The notes under the pieces: generated by a model
What the model saw: the letters and a program-made list of their open reading frames with translations, nothing else
What the model was told of the DNA's origin: nothing
The model's database searches: none
Source of the DNA: Erythrophleum ivorense
Lineage: Eukaryota > Streptophyta > Magnoliopsida > Fabales > Fabaceae
DNA: 64,000 nucleotides
Assembly (NCBI GenBank): GCA_026724425.1
Contig: JAIUCV010000076.1
Location: 5,107,501 to 5,171,500 of the forward strand
Reading direction: 5' to 3'
Translations under genes and position numbers: made by a program
Shown here: piece after piece, positions 23,249-35,612 of the stretch
Layout: each line of letters begins with the position of its first letter
How positions within the stretch are numbered: the first letter of the stretch is position 1

Positions 23249-23800
23249 CACTACAAGAAAACAAGCATTTTCCAAAGGCTGAAAACGTCGCAAAATCGAT
23301 GGTCATTCTCTTTTACATCGACTTTCCATCGATTTCCAAATCGTCGGTAAACGATCGACGTAAATTCAAAATCGTCGTAAGTTGCAACATCACATCAATC
23401 GTCGCTAATTCGACGTTAATAATCGTCGTAAAATCGTTGTATTATTTACAACGACTTTACTACGAAATTGTGTGGTCGTTATTATATCGATGCATAATCT
23501 AACAAGCAAATAACGACGAAAATTCAAATCGTCGTTAACAGCCGGTTTAAAAACCGGTTAAATTAGAAATTTAGAAAACCTAATTTACGAAAAATCGTCG
23601 TTAAATCGTCGTTCATTCGACGCTAAAAATCATGGTTAAATCGTCGTAAAGTTACGACGAATTTCGTTGTTAACCAGTTGTTAAAAAATTGTCGTTTATT
23701 CGAAGCTAAAAATCGTCGTAAAATCGATGCAAAGTTAAATGTTTTATTTATTAATATACGAATATATGCGTCGGATTTACGACGAAATTATTAAAAAATT
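23249..23800. repeat. CACTA left terminal and subterminal repeats
   Basis: The terminal CACTACAAGAAAA is followed by at least fifteen copies of short TCGTCGT/ACGACGA units in both orientations, with variants such as AATCGTCGTAAA. In En/Spm such repeats are binding sites for the TnpA-type protein. That role is assumed here by analogy. Confidence 0.8.
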
Positions 23801-23867
23801 ATAAAAAAAAAAAAATTTGAAATAATTTAAAAACAATATTCAAAAAACAATATATATATATATATAT

Positions 23868-25624
23868 TTAATAAAATCCCGGGAGCCTTTCAGCCTCCCG
23901 GGATGCAGAAGCCGCCATGTTCGCCGTTTCCCGTTGCTCTTCTGTAAGTTTTTCCTCTGCGAAACCTTCCCGGGCTCTCACTGCAGCTTCTCGTTTTCGT
24001 CTCTTCTCTCTCAAGAGCGCTGAAATCTGCGGGTTTTCCATAGCCATGAGTTCAAAAATGGCATCATTATCTGCACATTCTTCTTGCACCTCCTTCTGAA
24101 GACTTGTAATCATGGCCCGCAGTAGGGTCGGATCATCCTCGGATCGTCGGCGTCGCGGAGCAAGTGACGAAGCAACAGGGACTTGGCGAATTGATCCCAT
24201 CCCAATAGTTTTACCCTTATTCTTAACCTGCCATTTTTAAACATTAATAAGTTAATATTAACTTTAAATATAATCAAGTTTATATAATTAGCAATAAATT
24301 AATGTTAATAAATATATACATATATTCATATTTCGATTTATGTACTTGTTCGAAGATGCGGTCAATGTCGGGGGTGCTCAACTCCACCGATTGGGAACCG
24401 CCAGGAGATAACTACTGAGAGCGTTGTGTTTGTTCCTGAACGACCCTTGCGTTGACATCGTTCCATATTTCCTCAGCTCTCGGAGTTACATAACTTCCGT
24501 CTTTCCTGGTGTGTGTCCTCTGAAAAACGGCCGTCAATGGAGGGAGCACACCTCCATTCTTCACCGCCTAAAATTAATTTAATTAGTTTATAATTAAATC
24601 ATTTATTTATTTTAATTATATAAGTGAAAAAAAAATATATATATTACCATTTCTAAACGTCGTCCGGCAAAAGGCGTCTGGCCAGATGTGTGAGGTACGA
24701 CCTTCGGTCTGCCGTCCGCACCAAGAGTTAAACGGGCAGCCGAGCATTTGAACGACATCTCCACGGAGTGTGGGTTACACCATAATTGAACCAAGCCGTC
24801 CCACACATCGGTACTGATGAAAATCGGCTTTGTGTCGATGCCCTTTGCCCTCTATGTTTTTTTCCAGTCGCACACGGTGTTGTTTACACGCAACTTGGCC
24901 TTCTCTAAAAACTTGGCCTTCACCTCTTCATTGTGAGCCACATCCCAAATGTACCGTTGCTGAAAAATAACAAATTTATAATTAAATTATATATATTAAA
25001 TATAAGTAAATAAATATATAATAATAATTTGGAAAAAGTAAAAAAAATTAATCACCGCAAACCTTTTCCACCAAGTGTCTCTGATTTCTTAACTGACTTA
25101 GGACCAATTTGCATGAGGCTCCGAAAAATACGACTTGATGATCTCGCTGATGGTGCGTGCGACCACTCATTCGAGACCAAACCTGTTATACCGTAATAAA
25201 AATTTAATTAATATATTAAAAAATTATATAAAAATAAATAAATATATTGAATTTTATAAATTTAAAAAGTTTTTACGTACCACCAAGCTCCATCTTCTTT
25301 ATCTGGATGAAGTCTAGTTAGATTAACTCGTCCGGGTAGGGCGAGCAGTTCATCGACGGTCATATATGCATACGGCCGAGGCTGTTGTTGCTGAGGCGGC
25401 GGTGGTGGCGGTTGTTGCTGTTGTGGTGGTGGCGGTTGTTGCCCTTGCGGTGGTGGCGGTGGAAAAAATTCCTGCGATTGTGTATGCGGAACCGTCGTAT
25501 CCGCCGAAGTAGAACAACCGTCCGTAGAAGGTCCAGATCCAGACGCATTATTACCGGGCATGAAATGATGGTAATAATGGTTTTGAGCTGGAGGTCTCAT
25601 CTGCAAATTAATATTAACAAACAT
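23868..25624 (-). pseudogene. CACTA Transposase_24 (Ptta/En/Spm) protein
   Basis: Minus-strand exons: 25624-25281 (start MFVNINLQMRPP, then a long P/Q-rich tract and LPGRVNLTRLHPDKEDGAWW, ending at a GT donor); about 25180-25060 (VARTISEIIKSYFSEPHANW); about 24980-24650 (WDVAHNEEVKAKF, WDGLVQLW, SGQTPFAGRR); about 24570-24350 (GVLPPLTAVFQRTH, YVTPRAEEIW); and 24230-23868 (coiled-coil-like charged C-terminus ending GFY). The domain order fits the second gene of plant CACTA elements, probably the DNA-binding TnpA-like partner. In-frame stops interrupt the second and third exons (near GLE and DWKKT), so it is likely inactive. Confidence 0.75.
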
Positions 25625-25899
25625 GTTTTGAGAATATAATTCAAATTCTATATATCACTATATATTTCTAACTAATTATCCAGTTTCTAAACAGTTCTAA
25701 CAAAAGTACAATAAACTAAACTAATATAAAAATATATATATAATTAAAGTAAGAATAAAGAAAAACTACCCGTTTAATTGGTAACGGAAAGTACTGAAAC
25801 GTGAAACCGAAATGGTTTTTTTTTTCTTTAGAGAAGTTTTTTTTTTTGGTGAGTAGAAGTTGTGGCGATGGAGTTATGAGGCGTTGAGATATATATAGA

Positions 25900-26470
25900 A
25901 TTTAGTCGCCGTCGTAAAATCGTCGCCATTTACGACGACTTTACGACGACACTAAAAGTTCCGTCGCAAAACCGTTGGAAAGTTTTTGCACAAAATTTAA
26001 TATTCCCGCATGGGAAATGAAGAAGGACTATTCGGTGGGGTCGACGTAATGTCGTTGCAATTTCCATCGAATTTACAACGACATATGAATTGTCGTCGTA
26101 AAGTCGATGGTACTTTACAACGTGTTTACGACGATTCTAATCCTCCGTCGCAAAATCGTTTGCAAATTTTTTACAAAGTACATAACTTATTCTCATTCCC
26201 GCACGCGGGAAACTGAAATCCAATTTTTTGTGTCATAAATTAACGACGAATTTACGACGATTATATTTTAATCGTCGTAAACTCGATGGAAAACTTTTTC
26301 ATAGGACGGCTTACTTTCGATTTCATACAATGAAATCTATTTTTCATACTCTAGTTACCGACGATTTACCATCGAATCGTCGTAAATTAGTCGCTAATTG
26401 TAACCCTAAACCCTAAATTCGCCCCAAACTCTAATTTGCTTAACTGGAAGTATGCAACGTCGTAAAAAAT
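25900..26470. repeat. internal block of CACTA subterminal-type repeats
   Basis: Between the two CACTA genes, TCGTCGTAAA/TTTACGACGA units recur about as densely as at the element ends. It sits just upstream of the Transposase_24 gene (minus strand), next to a TATATATAGAATTT box around 25890. An equivalent TATATATAGAAAC lies at about 38502 upstream of TnpD. Confidence 0.7.
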
Positions 26471-28523
26471 ATAAATATTAAGTTGCAAATTGAGTTGAAA
26501 AATAAAATAAAAAATACAAAAACCCAACTTTCACAATATCTTGTTAGAATACATATAAGTAACCTTATACTTTGTAAAACATTTATAAAAACATATTTCC
26601 AATGTATAAGTAATAAATTTGAAGAGAACACATATTTGAAGAGAACACATCTTAATCCAAGCATTCCGGGCTATTGAACATCAATAATATCTTGCAACAC
26701 GCCATAGAAATCAACCTCACCCCTAACGCAAACCCCGTAATTCGCAGTAGCCCTTTCATTTCCATAGTTGAATGTATGGAACACGTATCCGCGTGTACAA
26801 TACATAGGGGCATTAGTTATTCTCCATATTGGTCCTTTGATTAACTCGTGAAACCATTGCGGGTATGTTTCGTCACCAGGACTAACCTATAGTATTGAAC
26901 AAAAAGTTGACAAACGTAATTAATATATATATATATATATAGACATCGTCATTACAAACGTGATTGAATGAAGTAATATATAAGTCAAACTAACCGATGA
27001 TTTAATCCACGATGCAAAGTGTTGATCTTTGCGTTTGTTGACTTCGGTATCTGTAACCCCGTTGATACACTCCCGGACCTGTCTACAAAATTCCCTGAAA
27101 ATCCAAGAAATGTAAAGAATATATGTTTTACAAACAAATACAATGTGAATCATCATATATATATATATATATATATATAGTATGTAAAATATATGACTTA
27201 CGTCTCAAATGGAGTAACTTCCTCGCAGTTGAGTAACACATACGTTTGTGCACTATGACGATCGTTCTCATCTGCCCACCATACTTCTTTAATGCATCCA
27301 CCTAATCGCCCGACTGATGAGAATATATCTGGTACACCTTCCATTGGATATGATCGTCCAACACCACCATCGTCATATCGTTTAGGAGCCCGTTTCCGTG
27401 TGTGCACTTTTGAAGGAAAATAGAATTCAGTGAAATGAGAAGTTTCTTGAGACAAACTTCCAGACACTATTGATCCTTCAACCCTCGCAAGATTTTTGGC
27501 TTTTCCTTTCAAATACCCCATAAATCGTTCGAACGGGTACATCCACCGATAGTGAACTGGCCCACCAAGCTCTGCTTCGTAAGGAAGATGTACAGCTAGA
27601 TGTTCCATAACATCAAAAAAGGCTGGTGGAAATATATGCTCCATATTGCACAACACCATAGGAATATTTTGTTGGAGTTGACCAATAACATCTACGGTAA
27701 GAGTACAGGTACAAAGATCTCGGAAAAACGCTCCAATCGATGCAAAACAAATATTTCTTTCGTTATTTCATATCACCCATATATATATATTATTTAATAA
27801 ATATAAAATATATAATTTCTAAAATATACCTGCAATTGCTGCATGTACTTCTGAGGGTAGAATTTCCGCAAATGCAAACGGAAGTAATCGTTCCATAAAC
27901 ACATGGCAGTCGTGACTTTTCATCCCAGAAAACTTTTGTCCTTGAACACATTTAGATAGATTAGAAACATACCCGTCCGGGAACTTCACATCGGACGATG
28001 CCCACTTGAACAAGGACAACTTTTATGCAGCCCCTAACTGAAATATAGCAACTGGTACTTCCCCCTTGTTAGAAATATGCAATTCACTCCGTGAACAATT
28101 TCAGGCAAGTCCAATCTTGTCTTTACACTGTCTTTCGTTTTACCTTTTACCTTTAACACCGTATGCATGATATATCGAATAAATTATTTTCAATGTGCAT
28201 AACATCGAGGTTATGTCTGAGAAGATGAGAGCTCCGGTATGGAAGGTCCCAAAAAATACTCTTCTTATGCCAATTGTGCTGTTGCCCGTATCCGTCAGGC
28301 ATATTCCCTGGGGTGTGCCAGTTCCCACCACGTCTAACTGTACTCTCTGCACCATAATGATCAATTTGCGCTTCTATAGCCTCTCCAGACAAAATCACAG
28401 GTGGAGGAACACGAACAGCTTTGTTCTTCTTAAACAATTTCTTGTTTCTCCGGTATCTATGGTTCAACGGTCAGAATCGGCGGTGACAGTCAAACCAGCT
28501 TGTCTTTCTCCCGTGTTTAAGTT

Positions 28524-29889
28524 TGAAACAACCAAACTTTTTTTTTTTTTTTTATAATTAGCCCAGATTAACATTCCCATAAATATTAATCCTCAACAGC
28601 TAATTCAACACAATGCGGAAGAAAACCAATATTATTAAATCATAAATAATTATTCAACAATAACCAATAAAGAATAAAACCAATAGAGAATAAACTCTAG
28701 CAACCTAAACACCAGGTTTGCTACATTATTGAAATAAAGACTAACACCCTAAACCCATGAATTCTCAATCAACCACATCATAAATGCCAGAATCCAAATC
28801 CTAATCTCATCATCCTCTTCTCTCGGTCTCTTTCCGCGGATGAACATTGCTGTTACCTGCATCACATTACGAAAGAGATGCGTAAGTATTATCATAAATA
28901 CTTAGTGAGTGGATCATCCTGCCTACAGGCCAATTACGTCAAACACTAGACAAACATCACAATAATCAACAACAATAACAATGCTCAACAATATAAACGT
29001 TCCCTGTCAGGAAACACCCACGTTTCCTGACACCCAGGTTGGTGTCGACCGACACCTCTATGGTGTCGATCGACGCCAGCCTCCCGAGTGTCGATCGACA
29101 CTCATCGAGTGTCGCTCGACACCGGCTCGACGCCCAGAAACCAAACGCGAAGAAACAGTGCGAAAATAGTAAAACTAACACCAATCAATGGGATTCAACC
29201 CCCATAAACGCATCAAACCACACAAAAACGAAGAACAATTCATAAACAACAACATAAACTCAAAATCAAACAATCTCTAATGAATAACGGACCTACAGTC
29301 ACGCACTCACCTTGAAAACGGATTGGAAAGAGGGAAAGGAGATAGAACAGCCACCCACAACCTCAGATCAAGCCTCCAAACTTCAGGAATCTCCCAAATC
29401 ACCTCTGAAAAGTCTCTGCCTCCTTTTCTAACTTAGAAACTCCAAAAAGTGAGCTTTCTCACGCGGCTACAGTGTTTTATTCGCGACCTAGGGCTTTCCT
29501 CGCCCAAACCGAACAAAACCAGCCGACTTGAATCGAACCGGTCGATTTCACCATAACCGGTGTCGATCGACACCCTCCCTTGGTGTCGGTCGACACCCAT
29601 CGACCAAAACCAACCCAAATGCAAATCGATCGACTTAAACCGGAAATCAAACCCGATAACCGGTGTCGATCGACACCCTTCGGGTGTCGATCGATACTAG
29701 TCGTTCAGAAGAATTTAACACACTTTCTTCGCGATGCTTGAACCTTAGACCGACTGCACAACAATCAAACAAGAACATGTACAGCCAACCCTCAATTCAC
29801 ACCTCTAAGAGCATGTGCCAACTACTCCCGAACCCCTAGCATCGTCCAACACCACTTCCAAAACAACTTCCAGGTTCACGGATGTTACA
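28524..29889 (-). repeat. 3' LTR of chromovirus copy 2
   Basis: It runs from TGAAACAACC to GGATGTTACA. Palindromes GTGTCGATCGACAC lie at 29041-29128 and 29560-29697. The last palindrome has loop TTC at 29679-29681. Confidence 0.95.
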
Positions 29890-30478
29890 ATTCTCCCCCA
29901 CTAAAATGGATTCGTCCTCGAATCCCAACACAAACGTCTCTCCAAGACCTCAAAACTCAAATTTTAGTCCTATGTTATACGCATGTTTCCAAGATATTAT
30001 TACTCTCAATGCCATAACCGCAGTCATGACATCCGTACTGCGACCCGCAGTCCAGTACCAAAACGTGACCAATGTCACAAAACCAAACGTGACCCGAAGT
30101 CACAACCAAAATGTGATCCCTGTCACAACCAAAACGTGACCCACTGTCACTAAAACAACCTATATCGAGGTAGCGACCCCCAATATAAGTCCATCGGGCA
30201 CCTACCGTCCCGCACAAATAAAATCACCGTCTACAAGGCCCACCGCCTCTAGACAAAACGAGTAATAAAATCTGAAACGCGTACCAACATGTGACTAAAA
30301 ACTCTCAATGACCCCACCGGCCAAAGAAACTTGTAACATCCAAACCATAACCAAAAATATGAGGCAAAACCCATCTCATATAACTCCAAAAATGTATATC
30401 GTACAACAAAACGAAAATACATAAGTCCAAAACCAACAACAACAAAACCAAAAACAAGACTAGAACCACAAAGATGAA

Positions 30479-33400
30479 TCACTCCACAGCCTGCTTGTCG
30501 AACCACTTTCCGAACTTCAGCTTCATCTTTGTCTCTGGCTCCCAAGTCTGCTCCTCTGTGCCACTACAGTCCCACAAGACTCTCAACAATGGCACCCTCT
30601 TGTTCCGCAGAACCTTGACTCTCCTCTCAAGAATCCTCACAGGAACTGCCGGAACTGTCATATCTGGCTGAAGATCCTCTGGAATCTCAACCACAACCTC
30701 CTCTGAAGGACGCAAACACCTCCTCAACATAGAAACGTGAAACACCTTGTGAAAGGCGCTCATAATCGGTGGCAACTCCAACCGATAAGCCACTGGCCCA
30801 ACTCGCTCCACCACTGGAAACGGACCCATAAATCGCGGACTGAGCTTGTTCTCTGCTATGGACCTGTTAGGGCCCCTCAACATAGCCATCTTGAGATAAA
30901 CTCTATCTCCCACCTGAAACTCAAGCTCACGTCGCCGCCTATCTGCATAACTCCTCTGTCTATCCTGAGCCTCCTTCATGTTCAGCCTCAAGACACGAAT
31001 CTTCTCCGTCGTCTCCTGAACAAAACTAGCTCCAAACATGCTGCGCTCCCCCACTTGGGTCCAGCATAAGGGTGTCCTGCATGGCCTCCCATACAAAGCC
31101 TCATAAGGAGCCATACCAATACTAGACTGAAAACTGTTGTTATAGGCAAACTCTGCCAAACACAGATGATCAGCCCAATGACCACCCCAATCCAGTACAC
31201 ACATCCTAAGTAGATCCTCCAAAGTCTGAATAGTCCTCTCTGACTGCCCATCTGTCTGCGGATGATACGCTGTACTCATATGCACCTTAGTGCCCATCTC
31301 AGTCTGAAATGCCCTCCAAAACTCTGAAGCGAACCTCGGATCTCTATCCGACACGATACTGGCTGGCACTCCATGCAGCCTCACAATCTCTCGCACAAAC
31401 TTCCTAGCCAAGACAGCCGCTCCATCTGTCTTCTTGATAGCCAAGAAATGTGCTGACTTGGTCAAGCGATCCACAATGACCCAAATAGCATCAAATGTCC
31501 GTGAGATAGGTAATCCCACCACAAAATCCATCGTGATCATATCCCACTTCCACTCCGGAATGGGTAAACTCTGCAGAAGACCACTAGGCACCTGATGCTC
31601 TGCCTTGACCAAAGAACAAGTGTTGCACCTCGCAACCCAATCTGCCACATCCCTCTTCATCCCAACCCAATGATAATACCGTTTGAGGTCACGGTACATC
31701 TTGGTCGCACCCGGATGAATCGAAAACTTGCTCGAATGAGCCTCTCTCAAAACCTCATGCCTCAACTCCTCATCCTTGGGCACACAAACTCGCCCACGAA
31801 CTAAGATAGTTCCATTTGAAGAGACCTGATACTCAGAATCAGACACCTGCGATGCATCCAACAAAACCGGATCATCCTGCTGCGCCACTCTGATCCTACT
31901 GAGTAAATCTGCCTGATCAGCTGCCTCTAAACCCAAGGGCTCCTCTGAAATAGCACACAGTCGCAATGTACTAATCTCGCTGACCAACGCCTCAACACCA
32001 CGCTCTCTATCTGAATCAACCCTCCGTCGACTCAAAGCATCTGCCACCAAATTGGCCTTGCCCGGATGATAAACAATATCCAGGTCATAGTCTGCCAGAA
32101 ACTCCACCCAACGCGTCTGTCTCGCATTCAGCAAAGGCTGAGTGAAAATATGCTGTAGACTCTTGTGATCTGTAAAGATCTGCACTCTACCACCATAAAG
32201 ATACGACCTCCAAATCTTGAGTGCAAAAACCACTGCTCCCAACTCAAGATCATGTGTAGGACGGTTGCGCTCACTGCCCTGCAACTGCCTCGAAGCATAG
32301 GCAATCACTCTGCCCTCCTGCATCAAAACACAACCAAGTCCAACACCTGAAGCATCTGTGTACACTACATATGGCTTCCCCGGGTCAGGTAATGCCAAAA
32401 CAGGTGTACTAGTCAACATCTCCTTGAGCTTCCCAAAGCTCTCCTCGCACTCCTGCGACCACACAAACGGCACATCCTTGCCAGTCAACCTTGTCATCGG
32501 CTGAGACATACTCGCAAACCCCTTGACGAACCTCCTGTAGTAGCCTGCTAAACCCAGAAAACTCCTGATCTCGGTAGCACTACTCGGTCTAGGCCAATCC
32601 CTGATAGCCTCAATCTTAGCCGGATCCACAGAAACTCCCTCTGCAGAAACAATATGGCCAAGAAAACCCATCTCCCTCTGCCAAAAGCTGCACTTGCTCA
32701 ACTTAGCAAACAGCTTCTGCTCTCGAAGCTTCTCCAAAACAAGCCTCAAATGAGTCGCATGCTCCTCTGGACTCCTCGAATACACCAAAATGTCATCAAT
32801 GAAAATAATGACAAACACATCCAGAAACTCCCTGAACACGTCGTTCATCAACCTCATAAACGCTGCCGGCGCATTAGTCAAACCAAAAGGCATGACCACA
32901 AACTCGAAATGTCCATACCTCGTCCGAAAAGCTGTCTTCCGGACATCTGCCTCATCTATCGGAATCTGATGATAACCCGATGCCAAATCAATCTTGGAGA
33001 ACCAAGTAGCCCCTCTCAACTGATCCAACAACTCGTCGATCCTCGGAAGTGGGTACCTGTTCTTCACTGTGACTCGGTTAAGTCCCCGGTAATCGATACA
33101 CAACCGAAAACTGCCATCCTTCTTCTTAACAAACAACACTGGCGCTCCCCACGGCGAAACACTAGGTCTGATGAACCCTTTACTCAAAAGGTCCTCTAGC
33201 TGCTTCTTCAGCTCTGCCATCTCTGCTGGAGCCATCCTGTAAGGTGTCTTTGATATCGGAGCTGTCCCGGGCTCTAAATCAATCGTGAAAGGATCTGACC
33301 GAGATGGTGGCAATCCCTTCAGCGACCGAAAAACATCCTCAAAATCCTGGACAACCTGAATATCCTGCAGACTCACCTCACCACTGGACTCTGTCATAGT

Positions 33401-33859
33401 GATCGTCGCCAAATAGGCTTCGCAGCCCCGCTCTAACAACTGCTCTGCCTGAATAGCTGAAATCACTATACTCCCCGATGTCGGTCTCACTCCCTGATAA
33501 ACCAACTTCCCTGCATCCCGCTCGAACACAACTCTACCTCTGAAGCAATCCAGATGAACTCGGTAAAGAGATAACCAGTCCATCCCCAAAATCACGTCAT
33601 ACAGTTCCACCGGACTGATGACTAAATCTGCTGGCATAGACTGCCCCGCAATCTGCACATCAACTGCTCTAGCTCTGCCCGAAGTAGCCAAATAACCACC
33701 ACCGGCCACCTTGACAAAGCCTGAAGCCTCGCCCTCGCTACTCCGAATACCACTACCCTCAGCTCTCTCCGGAGTAATGAAGCAATTAGATGCTCCCGAG
33801 TCAAACAGAACGTGAGACTCAAAACCTCCAACTAACAAGGTCCCTACACAATTCCACAA
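30479..33859 (-). CDS. chromovirus pol polyprotein (copy 2)
   Basis: The open frame has 1126 codons and is nearly identical to pol of copy 1. It contains protease FDSGAS, RT FIDD, RNase H TDASG, integrase zinc finger (HPGATKM...CNTC), the integrase catalytic D, D, E, and the chromodomain-like tail. Differences from copy 1 cluster in the RNase H-integrase linker (DDPVLLDASQVSDSEY against SDQSLIDASQTVGSEY). The frame opens 12 residues later than in copy 1 and has no natural ATG, again fitting expression as a spliced or shifted Gag-Pol. The first in-frame product after the candidate splice is TLLVGGF. Confidence 0.93.
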   Translation of the reverse strand: MWNCVGTLLVGGFESHVLFDSGASNCFITPERAEGSGIRSSEGEASGFVKVAGGGYLATSGRARAVDVQIAGQSMPADLVISPVELYDVILGMDWLSLYRVHLDCFRGRVVFERDAGKLVYQGVRPTSGSIVISAIQAEQLLERGCEAYLATITMTESSGEVSLQDIQVVQDFEDVFRSLKGLPPSRSDPFTIDLEPGTAPISKTPYRMAPAEMAELKKQLEDLLSKGFIRPSVSPWGAPVLFVKKKDGSFRLCIDYRGLNRVTVKNRYPLPRIDELLDQLRGATWFSKIDLASGYHQIPIDEADVRKTAFRTRYGHFEFVVMPFGLTNAPAAFMRLMNDVFREFLDVFVIIFIDDILVYSRSPEEHATHLRLVLEKLREQKLFAKLSKCSFWQREMGFLGHIVSAEGVSVDPAKIEAIRDWPRPSSATEIRSFLGLAGYYRRFVKGFASMSQPMTRLTGKDVPFVWSQECEESFGKLKEMLTSTPVLALPDPGKPYVVYTDASGVGLGCVLMQEGRVIAYASRQLQGSERNRPTHDLELGAVVFALKIWRSYLYGGRVQIFTDHKSLQHIFTQPLLNARQTRWVEFLADYDLDIVYHPGKANLVADALSRRRVDSDRERGVEALVSEISTLRLCAISEEPLGLEAADQADLLSRIRVAQQDDPVLLDASQVSDSEYQVSSNGTILVRGRVCVPKDEELRHEVLREAHSSKFSIHPGATKMYRDLKRYYHWVGMKRDVADWVARCNTCSLVKAEHQVPSGLLQSLPIPEWKWDMITMDFVVGLPISRTFDAIWVIVDRLTKSAHFLAIKKTDGAAVLARKFVREIVRLHGVPASIVSDRDPRFASEFWRAFQTEMGTKVHMSTAYHPQTDGQSERTIQTLEDLLRMCVLDWGGHWADHLCLAEFAYNNSFQSSIGMAPYEALYGRPCRTPLCWTQVGERSMFGASFVQETTEKIRVLRLNMKEAQDRQRSYADRRRRELEFQVGDRVYLKMAMLRGPNRSIAENKLSPRFMGPFPVVERVGPVAYRLELPPIMSAFHKVFHVSMLRRCLRPSEEVVVEIPEDLQPDMTVPAVPVRILERRVKVLRNKRVPLLRVLWDCSGTEEQTWEPETKMKLKFGKWFDKQAVE

Positions 33860-33955
33860 GTGTTGAGAACCTCTAACTCTATCACAGTAAAATAACAGAA
33901 ACAGACACGCAACAATTCTACCTTAAGAATTTAAAAGTCTGAGTCAAGATTTTAC
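33844..33955 (-). other. candidate intron at the gag/pol junction (copy 2)
   Basis: It has the same 112-base length, donor (CAG|GTAAAATC), acceptor (TTGTGTAG|GGACC) and enclosed gag stop as in copy 1. Only a few bases differ, including G to A in the tract before TTTTACTGTG. Confidence 0.6.
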
Positions 33956-35393
33956 CTGTGATCTGGCCTGACTGACTGGTCTGGCCCACCTCTGCCGAAG
34001 TATAAACTCTCGGCGCTCCACCTGACTGCAACGCCGCAACCTGCGCTGCTGACTGAATAGCCAACGGCTGAATCGCCGCTGCCACCGCTCTCTGCTGCAA
34101 CTTGGGACACATAGTCTTGATATGTCCCGGCTCCCTGCAGTAGTAGCACACTGTCGACTCTCTGGATCCCGCCCTCTTGGGGCAAGTCGCCACTCTGTGA
34201 TCCAGACTACCACAACCAAAACAACCTCCCGTACTCGGGCTACTAGCAGATATCTCCTCTGCTCTCCTCTTCTGGCCCTGCGCAGGCCTACTGCCCCTGC
34301 CGTAACCAGAACTGTGACCTCTGCGCTGCTGATGCTGCTGCTGGCCCCGAGGATGGGTAGCAGGAGCAACTGCAACTGGCACAACTGCCGTACCCACCAG
34401 CTCACGCAAATCCTCCTCAATGGACGCTGCCAACTCCACTAAACCCGCTCTGGTGTGGTACATACCACCTCTGCACTGAGTCCTGATGTTCCTCCGAAGC
34501 CCCTGGAGAAACCGCGACGTCAATGCCCGCTCACTGACCAGCTCGCCACCCGAATGAACCAGCAACCTGCAGAACTCTGCATCATAATCCCGGACAGACC
34601 TCTCACCCTGCGTCAAGTCTAAGAATCTCAACTGCAGCCTGTCACGAGCCTCCTGAGGGAAAAACTTGTGGTTGAACTCCTCGACGAAGTCAACCCAAGT
34701 CCAAACCTCTCTCCTGGTCCTAACAGACCTCCACCACAAATGTGCATCACCTCCAAGGTAGTGCACTGCCAACTCAACCTGAAACTGTGCCGGACAACGA
34801 ACAGAATCGAAGTTCCGCTCCAACCTCTGACGCCACTCGTCAGCCTGCTCTGGAGTAACCCCGCCCTCAAACGTAGGCGTACCAATCCTCTGCATCTCCC
34901 TCATCATCTCACGATAAGGCGAAAACCCAACTGCAACACCCTGCTGCACCACAGCCTCCTGCTGTTCAACAAAACCGGCACCAACATGTGCCCCGGCACC
35001 AACCTGTGCCCCGGCACCAACCTGTGCCCCGGCCGCTGGAGGTGCAACCGGAGCCTGCTGTGGAACTGCCTCTGGAAGACGTGCCAAAAGCTGCGTCAGT
35101 AGCCCCACAATCAAATCACCCTGAGCAAGAGCCGCGCCCCCACCGGGAACTGCTCCTGCCCCCGCGCCACCCCCGACGCCCAAACTAGCCCCACCGGCTA
35201 ACGAAACAGACTGTGTCACCGACGCTGCCGCCACACTAGGCGCCGCACTCTCCACTGAGGCCTCAGCCTCTGGCACTCCACGACCAGCACCCCGACCTCC
35301 ACGACCCGCTGCTCGCCCACCGCGACCAGCTCCTCTGCCCCCACGGGCTGCACCGCGACCACGACCACGGCCACGACCACGACCTGCGTCCAT
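33918..35393 (-). CDS. chromovirus Gag (copy 2)
   Basis: 491 residues from an ATG at 35393. It has the same architecture as copy 1: RG-rich N-terminus, three GAGAQVGAG/AHVGAG-type repeats, gag core with WWRSVRTRREVW, two CX2CX4HX4C knuckles (CFGCGSLDHRVATC, CYYCREPGHIKTMC) and a C-terminus ending FKFLR. A five-residue insertion (QPLAI) after the second knuckle and small repeat changes account for the length difference. Confidence 0.92.
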   Translation of the reverse strand: MDAGRGRGRGRGRGAARGGRGAGRGGRAAGRGGRGAGRGVPEAEASVESAAPSVAAASVTQSVSLAGGASLGVGGGAGAGAVPGGGAALAQGDLIVGLLTQLLARLPEAVPQQAPVAPPAAGAQVGAGAQVGAGAHVGAGFVEQQEAVVQQGVAVGFSPYREMMREMQRIGTPTFEGGVTPEQADEWRQRLERNFDSVRCPAQFQVELAVHYLGGDAHLWWRSVRTRREVWTWVDFVEEFNHKFFPQEARDRLQLRFLDLTQGERSVRDYDAEFCRLLVHSGGELVSERALTSRFLQGLRRNIRTQCRGGMYHTRAGLVELAASIEEDLRELVGTAVVPVAVAPATHPRGQQQHQQRRGHSSGYGRGSRPAQGQKRRAEEISASSPSTGGCFGCGSLDHRVATCPKRAGSRESTVCYYCREPGHIKTMCPKLQQRAVAAAIQPLAIQSAAQVAALQSGGAPRVYTSAEVGQTSQSGQITGKILTQTFKFLR

Positions 35394-35597
35394 CTCTCTG
35401 CACTACCACCAAGTACAGAAAAAGAGCAAGGTCAAAACACAGACACAAAACCAAAACACACCAAATATCCAACTCACTTACCCGCGGAAAACTGGAAGAC
35501 CGAGAGGATGAGATTAAACCACTAATTGACTAACTCACATAATCAATTAAACACATAGTCCAATTCATCCAATTCTAACTGTCCTAAAACCGACTAC

Positions 35598-35609
35598 GCT
35601 CTGATACCA
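35598..35609 (-). other. primer-binding site, tRNA-iMet
   Basis: TGGTATCAGAGC on the minus strand, three bases from the 5' LTR at 35613. Confidence 0.9.
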
Positions 35610-35612
35610 AAA

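Noticed and set aside
35598..35609. tRNA-Met gene suggested by TGGTATCAGAGC
   Set aside because: It is only the 12-base primer-binding complement next to an LTR; no cloverleaf surrounds it.
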